Below, one piece after another: positions 43,080 to 51,499 of a stretch of 64,000 nucleotides of DNA. Position 1 is the first letter of the stretch. The number at the start of each line of letters is the position of its first letter. Source of the DNA: Thermoplasma volcanium GSS1 (lineage in GTDB: Archaea; Thermoplasmatota; Thermoplasmata; Thermoplasmatales; Thermoplasmataceae). The translations under genes and the position numbers were made by a program. The notes beneath the pieces are model-generated. The model saw only the letters and a list, made by a program, of their open reading frames with translations, had not been told where the DNA came from and made no database searches. The DNA lies in the NCBI RefSeq assembly GCF_000011185.1, contig NC_002689.2:1302001-1366000 (forward strand), written 5' to 3'.

Positions 43080-45049
43080 CCTACCGACCTTTTTTCTATT
43101 TCATTTTTTATAATTTCAAGGAACTCGTTCATGCCGTAGGTCTTTGATTTGCCTGCTCTGTTTCTCACCGTTACTGTATTATCCTGTTCCTCCTTCGCCC
43201 CTACTACTACTATGTACGATGGACGCTGGTCATGTATCATTTTTATCTTTTTGCTCACTGTATCAGGGCCGTCGTCAACTACACTCCTTATACCCGCATC
43301 AAGGAGACTCTTGTTAACTTTCCTGGCATACTCTGCATTGGCCGTGCCCACAGGTATGACGTAGGTCTGTATCGGTGTTAGCCAAGTCGGCAATTTACCA
43401 GCAAAATGCTCAAGCAGTATTGCCATGAAGCGTTCATAGCTGCCGTATATTGCCCTATGTATGATCACGACCCTCTCTTCCTTCCCCTCACTGTTGGTAT
43501 ACGTAAGACCAAAATTTATTGGCATAAAGAAATCGACCTGTATTGTGGAAAGCTGCCACATTCGGCCTAGCGCATCTTTAACATGAACATCTATTTTTGG
43601 GCCGTAAAACGCGGCTTCTCCAGGGTATTCCTTATACGTAATTCCCATACTATCCATTGCCTGCCTAAGTTGTTCAGTAGCGTTGTCCCAGGTAGAAAAA
43701 TCAGGATCCATATTATGTGAATGGCATACCGGGCATTCTATATCGGTACCGCGCAGACCCTCGACTCTATTGCCACAATCTTTGCAAACATAACTTAAAA
43801 GATAATTTTCCGGGTGTTCCTTGTCTATTACGCTTAGATCAAAGGCCATTTCTATGTTTCCGAATACAGTAGTAAAGGTCTCCCTGACCATGCCAAGCAG
43901 AGTCTTTATCTCACCTACTATTTGATCCATCCTTATGAATTCGTGACCATCATCTTGGGTAAATGCCCTAGGCCTGGTGAGACCACCAACTTCTCCGGAC
44001 TTCTCGTACCTGTAAACAGTACCCGGCTCTGAGTACTTAACCGGAAGGTCTCTGTAGCTGTACTTTCTCCTTGCAAATATTGCTATATGGCCCGGGCAGT
44101 TCATTGGCTTTATGCCATAACTGTCTCCGTCCGGCAATACAAACAAATACATGTTCGGTTTGTACTTTGCATAGTGCCCAGACTGCTTCCATATAGTATC
44201 TTTAAACACATGGGGAGTCCAAACGTCAGTCCAGCCGTTCTTTCCATTTACGTAATCCATGTACTTTATGAGTTCTTTCCTAATTATCTGGCCGTTCGGC
44301 GTGTACATAGGAAATCCGGGTGCCCATTCAGAGTTAAAAACGGCAAGGTCCATCTCAGCTATTATTTTTCTGTGATCTCTCTTCTTTGCCTCCTCAAGGT
44401 TCTCAAGGTAGCGTCTCAGTGATTTTTCGTCTGGAAATGCAGTTCCGTATATTCTAACAAGGTTTTTACTTTCGTCGTACTTGTATACCGCACTTGCTAT
44501 TGAGAGCAGCTTAAATGCCTTTATGTATCCGGTTGATGGCACATGTGGACCAAGGCACAGATCTACAAAGTTTCCCTGCTGGTACACGGAGCTTTTTCCT
44601 TCCACATTTTCATTTATAATCCTTATTTTGTATGGATTTTTTGAAAAAATCTTCAGCAATTCATCTTTACTGTATATCATTCTCCTTATTGGGACATTCT
44701 CCTTAACTATTCTCTTCATCTCTTCTTCTATCTTCGATAAATCTTCTTCGGTAATCGGCTTCATATCAAAATCGTAGTAGAAGCCATTTTCAACTACCGG
44801 CCCAGTGTTCGGAAGGGCTTCTGGAAAGAGATTGGTAACAGCATTTGCGAGAAGATGAGCAGCTGAATGCCTTAGTATGTAGAGGCCATCTTCGGAATCT
44901 AGGTATACTGGTTGAACGGCCTCGTCTTCTCCCGCAATTTCATCCAGATCGAGAAATTTATCACCTTTTTTTACCGCTATTACCTTCTTATCATTTATGG
45001 CATCACGGTACCTCTGTCCTTTCTGTACCCGGATCTCGTTAATTGGCAT
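43067..45049 (-). CDS. thrS: Threonyl-tRNA synthetase, bacterial type with Zn-ribbon insert
   Basis: Class II synthetase, 660 residues. N-terminal TGS-like segment, then an editing domain of bacterial type with LRHSAAHLLANAV (HxxxH) and CLGPHVPSTGYIKAFKLLS. The catalytic core has motif 1 near RKELIKYMDYVN, the zinc ligands in GIKPMNCPGHIAIF, motif 2 TVYRYEKSGEVGGLTRPRAF and motif 3 RAIYGSYERFMAILLEH. Most euryarchaea have a different, DTD-like editing domain, so this gene looks transferred from bacteria. A four-cysteine Zn-ribbon (VCKDCGN and CPVCHS, about residues 420-445) is inserted between motifs 2 and 3, which I do not know in the common bacterial enzyme. Confidence 0.95.
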   Translation of the reverse strand: MPINEIRVQKGQRYRDAINDKKVIAVKKGDKFLDLDEIAGEDEAVQPVYLDSEDGLYILRHSAAHLLANAVTNLFPEALPNTGPVVENGFYYDFDMKPITEEDLSKIEEEMKRIVKENVPIRRMIYSKDELLKIFSKNPYKIRIINENVEGKSSVYQQGNFVDLCLGPHVPSTGYIKAFKLLSIASAVYKYDESKNLVRIYGTAFPDEKSLRRYLENLEEAKKRDHRKIIAEMDLAVFNSEWAPGFPMYTPNGQIIRKELIKYMDYVNGKNGWTDVWTPHVFKDTIWKQSGHYAKYKPNMYLFVLPDGDSYGIKPMNCPGHIAIFARRKYSYRDLPVKYSEPGTVYRYEKSGEVGGLTRPRAFTQDDGHEFIRMDQIVGEIKTLLGMVRETFTTVFGNIEMAFDLSVIDKEHPENYLLSYVCKDCGNRVEGLRGTDIECPVCHSHNMDPDFSTWDNATEQLRQAMDSMGITYKEYPGEAAFYGPKIDVHVKDALGRMWQLSTIQVDFFMPINFGLTYTNSEGKEERVVIIHRAIYGSYERFMAILLEHFAGKLPTWLTPIQTYVIPVGTANAEYARKVNKSLLDAGIRSVVDDGPDTVSKKIKMIHDQRPSYIVVVGAKEEQDNTVTVRNRAGKSKTYGMNEFLEIIKNEIEKRSVGQAF

Positions 45050-45138
45050 AATTAGGTAAATGTAAACGGTATAAAAAGATGAAGATTACAAATAATCATT
45101 CTCGATTTAGATCATAAAGACAGGGCAAAAAATAGGTG

Positions 45139-45354
45139 TCATAGAGCTATATCCACAGCATATCCTTTGTTTCTATGTTTCGTGAAGGATTTTGTTTTAG
45201 CAAGCACCATTGACACAAAATTAAATGCAATAACTATGAAAATTCCGGTATCGTAAAAAAAAGTTAAAAACGCGCATATTCTGCCGACAGTCCATCACTT
45301 AAGATGCATAAGGCAATAAGGAATGCCGCAGGAATTAAAAAAGCAGTTCTTTTA
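45139..45354 (-). pseudogene. Possible remnant of a membrane protein
   Basis: The 337-base gap between thrS and the aldehyde dehydrogenase gene holds two minus-strand frames that look like parts of one protein: RTAFLIPAAFLIALCILSDG to a stop near 45280, and FFYDTGIFIVIAFNFVSMVL followed by AKTKSFTKHRNKGYAVDIAL to a stop at 45139. Both are hydrophobic, and a one-base shift in a run of T would join them. No ATG precedes. It may be the decayed C-terminal end of a transporter. Family not known. Confidence 0.35.
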
Positions 45355-45386
45355 TATTTAGATATTTGTTATAAAATATATAAATA

Positions 45387-46697
45387 TTAATTTATCCAGA
45401 CGGTCTTTATGTTTGTAAACTCTAGCATTCCATATCTGGACAATTCTCTACCAACTCCGCTTTTCTTAACACCGCCGAATGGCAGCCTTGGATCCGATGC
45501 AACTATCTTGTTGACAAACACCATTCCGGCCTGTATTTCTGGGATGAGTTTTTCGGCCTCATCAGGATTCCCCCATATCGAAGCCCCTAAACCGAACGGT
45601 GTCTCATTGGATATCTCGACTGCTTCTTCCGGTTTGTCAAAGTATTTTACAACCGCTACGGGCCCAAAGATCTCCTCATTATACCTTACGTCAGTCTTTA
45701 TTATTGTTGGCATTACTATGTTACCCTGATAATCTCCGCCGATTACCAATTCCGATTTTCCTTTGAGATCCGATACCTGCCTTAGTACGGTTTCCTTTTG
45801 ATCCTGGCTAGAGAGCGGCCCTAGGAATGTATCAGAGTTCAGCGGATCTCCTATTTTTACCCTTGAAAATTCATCCTTTAGCATTTCCACAAATTTCTCC
45901 CCGATCTTTCTGTTTACTATGAAACGCTTGGAAGCTATGCAACTTTGGCCATTATTCTGAAGCCTACCAAAAACAGCATTTTTTACAGTATCTTCTAAAT
46001 TATAATCGTCCAAAACTATAAATGGGTCTGAACCACCAAGCTCCATAACAAACTTCTTTATATTTTTCCCCGCAATCTCTGCTATCCTAGAGCCTGTCGA
46101 AGTAGATCCAGTAAAAGACACTCCATCTACTTCTGGTATTACCGAAGAAGCAGTTTCACCAGACGTTATAACGGATCTAAATGCATCTGTATTAAGCAGA
46201 TCTTGAATTTTAAGGCTTGTTCCAGAAACTATAGAGGCATGTTTGAGTATGACTGTATTTCCAGCTGCCAAGGCAGGAATTGCAGCCCTCATAACCTGCC
46301 AGACAGGGAAATTCCAAGGCATTATAATTAGGATAACTCCAATTGGATCGAATCTCACATAACTCTTTCGTGCTTCGGTCTTTACATCTTCGATCGCCAG
46401 GAACTTTTCTGCGTTCTCAATTACATAGTCCATTAGCCAAATAGATTTCTTTACCTCGGAGATGCTCTGGGAAATTGGTTTTCCCATTTCCAGGCTCATA
46501 AGCTTTGAAAGATCGTCTATTTGAGTTTCAAAATTCTTTTTTGCCGCCTTTATTACCTCTATGCGTTCACCAATATTCTTTCTCCACTTAGCCTGGTACT
46601 CTCTTAGATCCTTTATTTTCCTAATCACTTGTTCTTTGTCTTCCTCATTGTAACTGGCTATGACCTCTCCCGTATATGGATTCAAGGTCTTAATCAT
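45387..46697 (-). CDS. Aldehyde dehydrogenase, succinate-semialdehyde-dehydrogenase-like
   Basis: NAD(P)-dependent aldehyde dehydrogenase, 436 residues. Motifs: IIMPWNFPVWQVMRAAIPAL near the NAD site, SFTGSTSTGSRIAEIAGK, the general-base glutamate in FVMELGGSDPFIV and the catalytic cysteine in NNGQSCIASKRFIV, then EIFGPVAVV and LPFGGVKKSGVGREL. It is the third gene of a tight operon, starting by ATGA overlap with the alcohol dehydrogenase gene. With a lactonase and an Fe-dependent 4-hydroxybutyrate-type dehydrogenase before it, oxidation of succinate semialdehyde to succinate fits best. Glyceraldehyde dehydrogenases of Thermoplasma belong to the same superfamily, so that substrate is an alternative. 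Confidence 0.9.
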   Translation of the reverse strand: MIKTLNPYTGEVIASYNEEDKEQVIRKIKDLREYQAKWRKNIGERIEVIKAAKKNFETQIDDLSKLMSLEMGKPISQSISEVKKSIWLMDYVIENAEKFLAIEDVKTEARKSYVRFDPIGVILIIMPWNFPVWQVMRAAIPALAAGNTVILKHASIVSGTSLKIQDLLNTDAFRSVITSGETASSVIPEVDGVSFTGSTSTGSRIAEIAGKNIKKFVMELGGSDPFIVLDDYNLEDTVKNAVFGRLQNNGQSCIASKRFIVNRKIGEKFVEMLKDEFSRVKIGDPLNSDTFLGPLSSQDQKETVLRQVSDLKGKSELVIGGDYQGNIVMPTIIKTDVRYNEEIFGPVAVVKYFDKPEEAVEISNETPFGLGASIWGNPDEAEKLIPEIQAGMVFVNKIVASDPRLPFGGVKKSGVGRELSRYGMLEFTNIKTVWIN

Positions 46698-47995
46698 CTT
46701 CCCATCGCTTCCTTGAATAGGAATTCAATATCTGATTTATCAATTTTCTTCGGTGATAAGCCTATAAGCCTCTGCTGAGCCATTGTTCCATCTACCAATT
46801 TTTCGATGTCCGAAGATGTAAAGTCTAAATCTGATAAATTGTCTGGAATCTTTAGGGCATGGAGCAGGTCTATGTAGTAGCCGTACAGGGTATCTCCAAT
46901 GTCTTCCGCACTCATACCTTCTGTATCGTAACCCAGCGCTGTGAGAACATCAGCAAATCTTTCAGGGACAAACTTTGATAGGTACCTAAAAACGTAGGCT
47001 GCTGGTATGGCGGTGCTTATTCCATGTGGCGATATTGGATAGCCGAAGTCGTAGTCATCTGGATGCCACTTCTTTATCATTCCGGCAATTGGATAAGCCA
47101 TCGCATGCGGTATATGGACACCTACATGGCCGAAGCCCATTCCCGCTATGCTTGCCCCCATAGTCATATAATATCTGGCTTCTAGATCAAGCGGATCTGC
47201 AAAGGCCCTTCTTAGATACTTGTGCACCCACTCTATGGCCTGCAACCCAAAGAGATCTCCTATTGGCGTACTTCCAGAGTAAACTGGCCTTTCATCAGGT
47301 GATGCTACAGGCGGCCTAGCTGTATATGGGTGTGAGGTATAGGATTCTATAGCGTGGTTAAGTACATCTAGGCCTGTCGATGCCGTTACCTTCGGCGGCA
47401 TGGTTAGAGTATTAACAGGATCAATTATGGCTAGGCTTGGCCTTATGAAGGGATTGCTTATCCCTGTCTTCACATGCAAGCGCTCTACATCAAATATAGT
47501 AACGTTAGTTGTCTCGCTCCCAGTTCCGGCCGTAGTAGGTATAGCTATATGTGGGAGAAGGTCCCCCTCTGGAATCATACCCTTTCCTATAGGCTTGTTA
47601 ATGTAGTCATTGATATCACGGGGATACTTGTAGAGCAGATTGAGTATCTTAGCGGTATCTATTGTAGAGCCTCCTCCAAATGAGATTAAGCCATCTATCT
47701 TCTTTCCCTTTATGGCCTCATAGCCTTTTGTTAGATTTTCGTCATCTGGCTCAGTTTTAACCTCATCAAACACTGCATAATTAATACCAGATTCAGAGAG
47801 CGATGACAACACATCATGGAATTGCTTTGAGTCTTTCAGTCTGGGCCCAACAACAACCAAAGCGTTTTTGATCTTAAGCCCAACAGCGTCTTTTCCAACT
47901 TCTTTCGTAGTATTCATCCCAAACTTTATTTTCGGTACGTTTATGACAAAAGCGGTATCGTTAAAATTCGTCGATATTAGGTAGTTTCCTTCCAT
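46694..47995 (-). CDS. Iron-containing alcohol dehydrogenase, hydroxyacid-oxoacid transhydrogenase-like
   Basis: A group III alcohol dehydrogenase of about 433 residues. Features are ISFGGGSTIDTAKILNLL in the NAD-binding half, IPTTAGTGSETTNVTIFDVE, the iron-binding ASTGLDVLNHAIESYTSHPY (Asp/His) and GFGHVGVHIPHAMAYPIAG (His). The phrases SGSTPIGDLFGLQAIEWVHK and YYMTMGASIAGMGFGHVG are typical of ADHFE1-type hydroxyacid-oxoacid transhydrogenase, which converts 4-hydroxybutyrate to succinate semialdehyde. The ATG at 47995 is preferred because GGAGTGATC is an excellent ribosome site six bases before it; the GTG at 48004 lies inside that site. Lactonase and aldehyde dehydrogenase genes overlap or adjoin it. 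Confidence 0.91.
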   Translation of the reverse strand: MEGNYLISTNFNDTAFVINVPKIKFGMNTTKEVGKDAVGLKIKNALVVVGPRLKDSKQFHDVLSSLSESGINYAVFDEVKTEPDDENLTKGYEAIKGKKIDGLISFGGGSTIDTAKILNLLYKYPRDINDYINKPIGKGMIPEGDLLPHIAIPTTAGTGSETTNVTIFDVERLHVKTGISNPFIRPSLAIIDPVNTLTMPPKVTASTGLDVLNHAIESYTSHPYTARPPVASPDERPVYSGSTPIGDLFGLQAIEWVHKYLRRAFADPLDLEARYYMTMGASIAGMGFGHVGVHIPHAMAYPIAGMIKKWHPDDYDFGYPISPHGISTAIPAAYVFRYLSKFVPERFADVLTALGYDTEGMSAEDIGDTLYGYYIDLLHALKIPDNLSDLDFTSSDIEKLVDGTMAQQRLIGLSPKKIDKSDIEFLFKEAMGR

Positions 47996-48000
47996 AAAGA

Positions 48001-48816
48001 TCACTCCACAAATTTCGGTGCATGTGGATATTTATCCCAAATTCCTGGATCATGGCTTATTATAAGTTTCTGCTTCCTTGCCTTTTCACGTATCTTCATC
48101 TTCTTAATATAGGAGTTCCATTCCGTAGCATTAGATAGAAGCCATCCCTTCGCCTCCACATCGTACTCTTTGGGGAGATGTAGGAAATCGCCCGTTAAAG
48201 TGTACATGCTACCCTTTTCTGTTTTCACCGTGAGAACTTGATGGCCGGCAGTATGCCCTCCTGTGAACTCAGCATAAACACCATCGACTATCTCGAAGAC
48301 AGGATCGTCTAAGGGCATCCACGCGGCACCTTTCAAAGGTAAAAGGTCTGAGTAATCATATGCACCACTCTTTCCCTGCCAAATCAATGAAAGAGCACTT
48401 TCAAGTTCCTTTTTTTGTACTATTATGGGCACATGCGAGTCCTTAAAGACAGCTGCTTGGCCAATATGATCAAGATGGAGATGTGAAATGACAACGAAAT
48501 CAATGTCTTCTGGTTTTAGGCCGATAAGCTTAAGCTGGTTCTCTATATGGTTTTGATCATCCATCTTTGTTATTGGAAAAGCCTCCATGAGTCCTCTTTC
48601 ATGTGTTTTCATAGCATCTGGGGCTATGCCAGTATCGAAAAGTATTCTAGCATCAGGATGATCGATGAGTGCGCCGGTGATCGGTATCTCAACCCAGTCA
48701 CGCCTAGGGTTCCTTTCACTGTTTGTCATAGCACCGCCCAGCTGCCCTGGCAAAAACCAACCTATGTCGCCTCCGAGCCAACCGTAATCCAACAAGTATA
48801 TCTTGCTAGCAGGCAT
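48001..48816 (-). CDS. Metallo-beta-lactamase-fold lactonase (AttM/BlcC/AiiA-like)
   Basis: A 271-residue di-zinc hydrolase. Metal ligands: HxHxDH in VISHLHLDHIGQ (about residue 110-115), histidine in GGHTAGHQVL, aspartate in TLTGDFLHLP and the last histidine in ISHDPGIWDKYPHAPKFVE. The region DFVVISHLHLDHIGQAAVF and the end HDPGIWDKYPHAPKF closely follow my recollection of Agrobacterium AttM/BlcC, a gamma-butyrolactone/N-acyl-homoserine lactonase, which is ahead of other MBL families. It is the first gene of the lactonase - Fe-ADH - ALDH operon, whose stop codon lies within the ribosome site of the second gene. Substrate is inferred as a small lactone. Confidence 0.88.
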   Translation of the reverse strand: MPASKIYLLDYGWLGGDIGWFLPGQLGGAMTNSERNPRRDWVEIPITGALIDHPDARILFDTGIAPDAMKTHERGLMEAFPITKMDDQNHIENQLKLIGLKPEDIDFVVISHLHLDHIGQAAVFKDSHVPIIVQKKELESALSLIWQGKSGAYDYSDLLPLKGAAWMPLDDPVFEIVDGVYAEFTGGHTAGHQVLTVKTEKGSMYTLTGDFLHLPKEYDVEAKGWLLSNATEWNSYIKKMKIREKARKQKLIISHDPGIWDKYPHAPKFVE

Positions 48817-49022
48817 ATCTGAAATAACGAAAAAGCATATTTTAGCTTTATGGATTTATATATTACAATAATACCACTGGAACATCGCGAAATCACAGTA
48901 TCCCCGTAAAAATCATTGCATAATCGTATCCATAGGATCATCTTCCATTTATTATTTTGAATTTTGAGACTAAATAAAATATACAAACTAGAACTTCCTC
49001 TTAGAATAATGCGTTAATCTCA

Positions 49023-49095
49023 TGCAGGTGTCGGGATTTGGACCCGAGTCGAAAGCTTGGAAGGCTCTCGTGCTACCAGGCTACACCACACCTGC
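49023..49095 (-). tRNA. tRNA-Gly (TCC)
   Basis: Minus-strand cloverleaf of 73 bases: acceptor GCAGGTG with CACCTGC, D arm GTAGCCTGGTAGC, anticodon stem AGAGC/GCTTT with loop CTTCCAA giving anticodon TCC, T arm TCGGG-TCCAAAT-CCCGA. Discriminator A. No intron and no encoded CCA. Confidence 0.93.
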
Positions 49096-49118
49096 TCCCA
49101 CCTGTATCATTGCACGAG

Positions 49119-49127
49119 ATATAAAAT
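49119..49127 (-). promoter_or_regulatory. TATA box of tRNA-Gly
   Basis: TTTTATATC on the minus strand is centred about 27 bases upstream of the first tRNA base at 49095. Confidence 0.65.
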
Positions 49128-49158
49128 TTATTGGATTATTAATGGTTTAAGGAATGCC

Positions 49159-49854
49159 CTACCCAATAGTCGGAGCGTTTTGCGTGATACTTGCATACAT
49201 GTGGTACGTCATTTCAGAGGTTAAGTTAGCGCCGTTGACATATGTGGACGCATACACACTAACGTAGTAAGTTGAATCATAGTTCAAATTGGTAAGGTTG
49301 AAGTAAAGATAGTTGCCGCTTAGATGTGAAGATATAATTGATGGAGGGCCTCCAGCTTCATATTCGACTACTTTAGTAAAATTTACGCCTGAATAAGCAA
49401 ATACGTAAACTCGAAAACTATCATTTGGTACTGCTATATTGTATACGCCGTTTGAGAAAGGCACCGAAGTCCAGCCGCCATTGCTGAACATTTGGATGTT
49501 GGATATTTCAGGACCAGAAACATGGCTGAAAGGAGGATTAAGCACTAATATCCAGAAAACTATCCACGTCAAAAAAAGTTCGCCTATGAAAAGGATCCTA
49601 TGTGTTGTTTTCTTCGACACCTTTACCCCAAGGCCCTTGAGTATGTATTCCGAAAACACAAGAACAATTAGAAGCAGAAGCACAGAAAAATACCAATAAC
49701 CGATGAGTTGAAGATAACCGGACAATATACCTATTACTGCCCCAATTATAAATATCATTACTATGGATTTTGCCCGTTCCTTCTCATCAAATAGGAATTG
49801 CTTTTCGTCGAATTCTGGAACTTTGACCAATGGCTCTTCTGTATCCTTGGGCAT
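49159..49854 (-). CDS. Membrane protein with extracytoplasmic beta domain, unknown function
   Basis: A 231-residue protein. A cytoplasmic N-terminal 30 residues precede three hydrophobic helices (VMIFIIGAVIGILSGYLQLI, YFSVLLLLIVLVFSEYIL, ILFIGELFLTWIVFWILVL). The C-terminal half SHVSGPEISNIQMFSNGGW onward is rich in S, T, N and Y with strand-like pattern, ending YVSVYASTYVNGANLTSEM; it should face outside and carries several N-glycosylation sequons (NFT, NLT). No family was recognised. It is encoded just downstream of triosephosphate isomerase on the same strand with 15 bases between. Confidence 0.75.
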   Translation of the reverse strand: MPKDTEEPLVKVPEFDEKQFLFDEKERAKSIVMIFIIGAVIGILSGYLQLIGYWYFSVLLLLIVLVFSEYILKGLGVKVSKKTTHRILFIGELFLTWIVFWILVLNPPFSHVSGPEISNIQMFSNGGWTSVPFSNGVYNIAVPNDSFRVYVFAYSGVNFTKVVEYEAGGPPSIISSHLSGNYLYFNLTNLNYDSTYYVSVYASTYVNGANLTSEMTYHMYASITQNAPTIG

Positions 49855-49869
49855 TTGGCAACCCTATTT

Positions 49870-50511
49870 TTACTTTATTAATGAATTTAACGATCTTACT
49901 GGATCTGGACTCTTGACTACGCCAGAAGATACGAGTATTCCTTGTGCCCCTAGATCCAGCGATTTCCTTACGTCCTGCCTGTTTTTTATCCCTGCACCGA
50001 CAAGCACTGGAACTCCTTCTGTACCGCATATATCAACGATTTCACTTATTATTTCAGGCTTTGCAGTCGATACGGACACGTTTCCGCCAATTAACTCTTT
50101 AGGTTCATAGGCTATGAACGACGGCTTAAGTGCAGAATACCTTTTTGCTTCTTCCATTGACTCAACGCAAAGGGCTATTTCAAACCCTAGCATCTGCGCT
50201 TTCTTTACCGTTGAAATGATCTTGTCCTCACCCAATCGCCTCTCTGAATGATTAAGCAAGGAACCTATTATACCGTAATTCATAAGCGATTCTATAGCTA
50301 TGTGGCCTGTGTACGGACCATATCCCACATCATCCACGTGCTGCGAAAAAAACTCAACATTCCTAAATTCATGCGCATTATGCAGATCTAAAATAGCAGG
50401 TGCAATTATCAAACGGACACTGTCGTATTTTGGCAGTTTGGAAACAAATTCTACAAAATTCTTCCCATTAGCTTCTGCATAATTTTTCAAATTAACTATT
50501 ACAGTAAACAT
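49870..50511 (-). CDS. tpiA: Triosephosphate isomerase (archaeal)
   Basis: Interconverts dihydroxyacetone phosphate and glyceraldehyde-3-phosphate. The active-site lysine is in IVNLKNYAEANGKNF, the histidine in SLLNHSERRLGEDK, and the glutamate in IAYEPKELIGGNVSVS; phosphate loops are VPVLVGAGIKNRQDV and LGAQGILVSSGVV. The 213-residue length fits compact archaeal TIMs. The start MFTVIVNLK at 50511 matches the family; the upstream frame to 50541 adds FEIRRHTFS without counterpart. Confidence 0.94.
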   Translation of the reverse strand: MFTVIVNLKNYAEANGKNFVEFVSKLPKYDSVRLIIAPAILDLHNAHEFRNVEFFSQHVDDVGYGPYTGHIAIESLMNYGIIGSLLNHSERRLGEDKIISTVKKAQMLGFEIALCVESMEEAKRYSALKPSFIAYEPKELIGGNVSVSTAKPEIISEIVDICGTEGVPVLVGAGIKNRQDVRKSLDLGAQGILVSSGVVKSPDPVRSLNSLIK

Positions 50512-50609
50512 TGAAAACGTATGTCGACGTATTTCAAACATTTTTCTGATTCCTGCGTAGAGGATAAACTAAAATAATATCATCCATCAATGAATCGCGC
50601 TGAATATCA

Positions 50610-51122
50610 TTAGTCCTCGCCCTCAAGGTAGTAAAAGTCCCCTATCATTGCCCTTACCTCTTTTTCAGGCAAAGAGAATCGCCTTACTTTAACGTTGCTT
50701 TCTAGGAGCATAAGTTCAGCAAGTTCGTCGGGATATCCTTCTGCGTAGACAATTTCCTTTATTTGTGCGTTCATGATCATTTTAGAGCACACTACACACG
50801 GGTGGGTAGTAACATAAATTGTTGAATCCTTTATACTCACACCGTGAACAGCTGCTTGAATTATTGCGTTCTGTTCGGCATGCAGGCCGCGGCAGAGTTC
50901 ATGGCGCTCTCCCGATGGTATCTTTAGGTCTTCCCTTATACAGCCGACTACGTCGCAGTGCGCTGTCCCTGAGGGTGGGCCATTGTACCCTGTGGCGAGC
51001 ACGTTCTTGTCCTTGACTATAACGGCACCAACCTTGCGCCTTATGCAGTTAGTCCTAGATGCAGCTAAATAAGCCATCCTCATAAAGTATTCGTCCCAAG
51101 ATGGTCTCTTTACAAGCTCCAC
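50610..51122 (-). CDS. dCMP deaminase (zinc-dependent cytidine/deoxycytidylate deaminase)
   Basis: Deaminates dCMP to dUMP for thymidylate synthesis. The zinc site comprises [16 protein letters not shown] (H-A-E) and [17 protein letters not shown] (P-C-x-x-C). The extra [24 protein letters not shown]-terminal segment and [11 protein letters not shown] are features of ComEB/dCMP deaminases. 170 residues. It sits on the minus strand, 68 bases before tpiA. An adenosine or other substrate is unlikely. Confidence 0.92.
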   Translation of the reverse strand: MELVKRPSWDEYFMRMAYLAASRTNCIRRKVGAVIVKDKNVLATGYNGPPSGTAHCDVVGCIREDLKIPSGERHELCRGLHAEQNAIIQAAVHGVSIKDSTIYVTTHPCVVCSKMIMNAQIKEIVYAEGYPDELAELMLLESNVKVRRFSLPEKEVRAMIGDFYYLEGED

Positions 51123-51175
51123 ATTCTCACAGCCATCATTTAGATATAAATGTTTTCTACAAAAATAGAAAAAAA

Positions 51176-51472
51176 TTACTGCCTTAAGGAAACAAAAAGA
51201 ACTATGAATGACGCTAACCCAATTGAATTGATCAGTATTAACGGTACAGAAACTGATGCCCCAACAAAGTGTGAAAAGTTATAGTAGTAATAAACGGACA
51301 AAATGGACTGCAATAAAAATAAGGTGGAAAATAACACGATGGGCAAGAGGAATTTCGACTTAACAGCAATTATAGTCTTAACATAGAAAGCTATTATAGT
51401 TGCAAGAAGAGCAGCTTCGATAAGTATTATTATTATGTTAGTTAGCCAGAATATGCCCATCGTTTTCACCAA
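51176..51472 (-). CDS. Small three-helix membrane protein
   Basis: A 98-residue highly hydrophobic protein with three segments: [38 protein letters not shown] and [20 protein letters not shown]. No family was recognised. The ORF begins MVKTMG; the second ATG (four codons in) is also possible. It lies 27 bases downstream of the three-repeat surface protein gene and is probably cotranscribed, so it may act with it in the membrane. Confidence 0.62.
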   Translation of the reverse strand: MVKTMGIFWLTNIIIILIEAALLATIIAFYVKTIIAVKSKFLLPIVLFSTLFLLQSILSVYYYYNFSHFVGASVSVPLILINSIGLASFIVLFVSLRQ

Positions 51473-51499
51473 TCATAAAAAATATAAAAATTTATTTAA

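Noticed and set aside
48762-48986. 74-codon minus-strand frame upstream of the lactonase
   Set aside because: Overlaps the lactonase N terminus in another frame, no family, region is likely promoter.
49035-49105. Plus-strand tRNA
   Set aside because: The fold and TCC anticodon are correct only on the minus strand.
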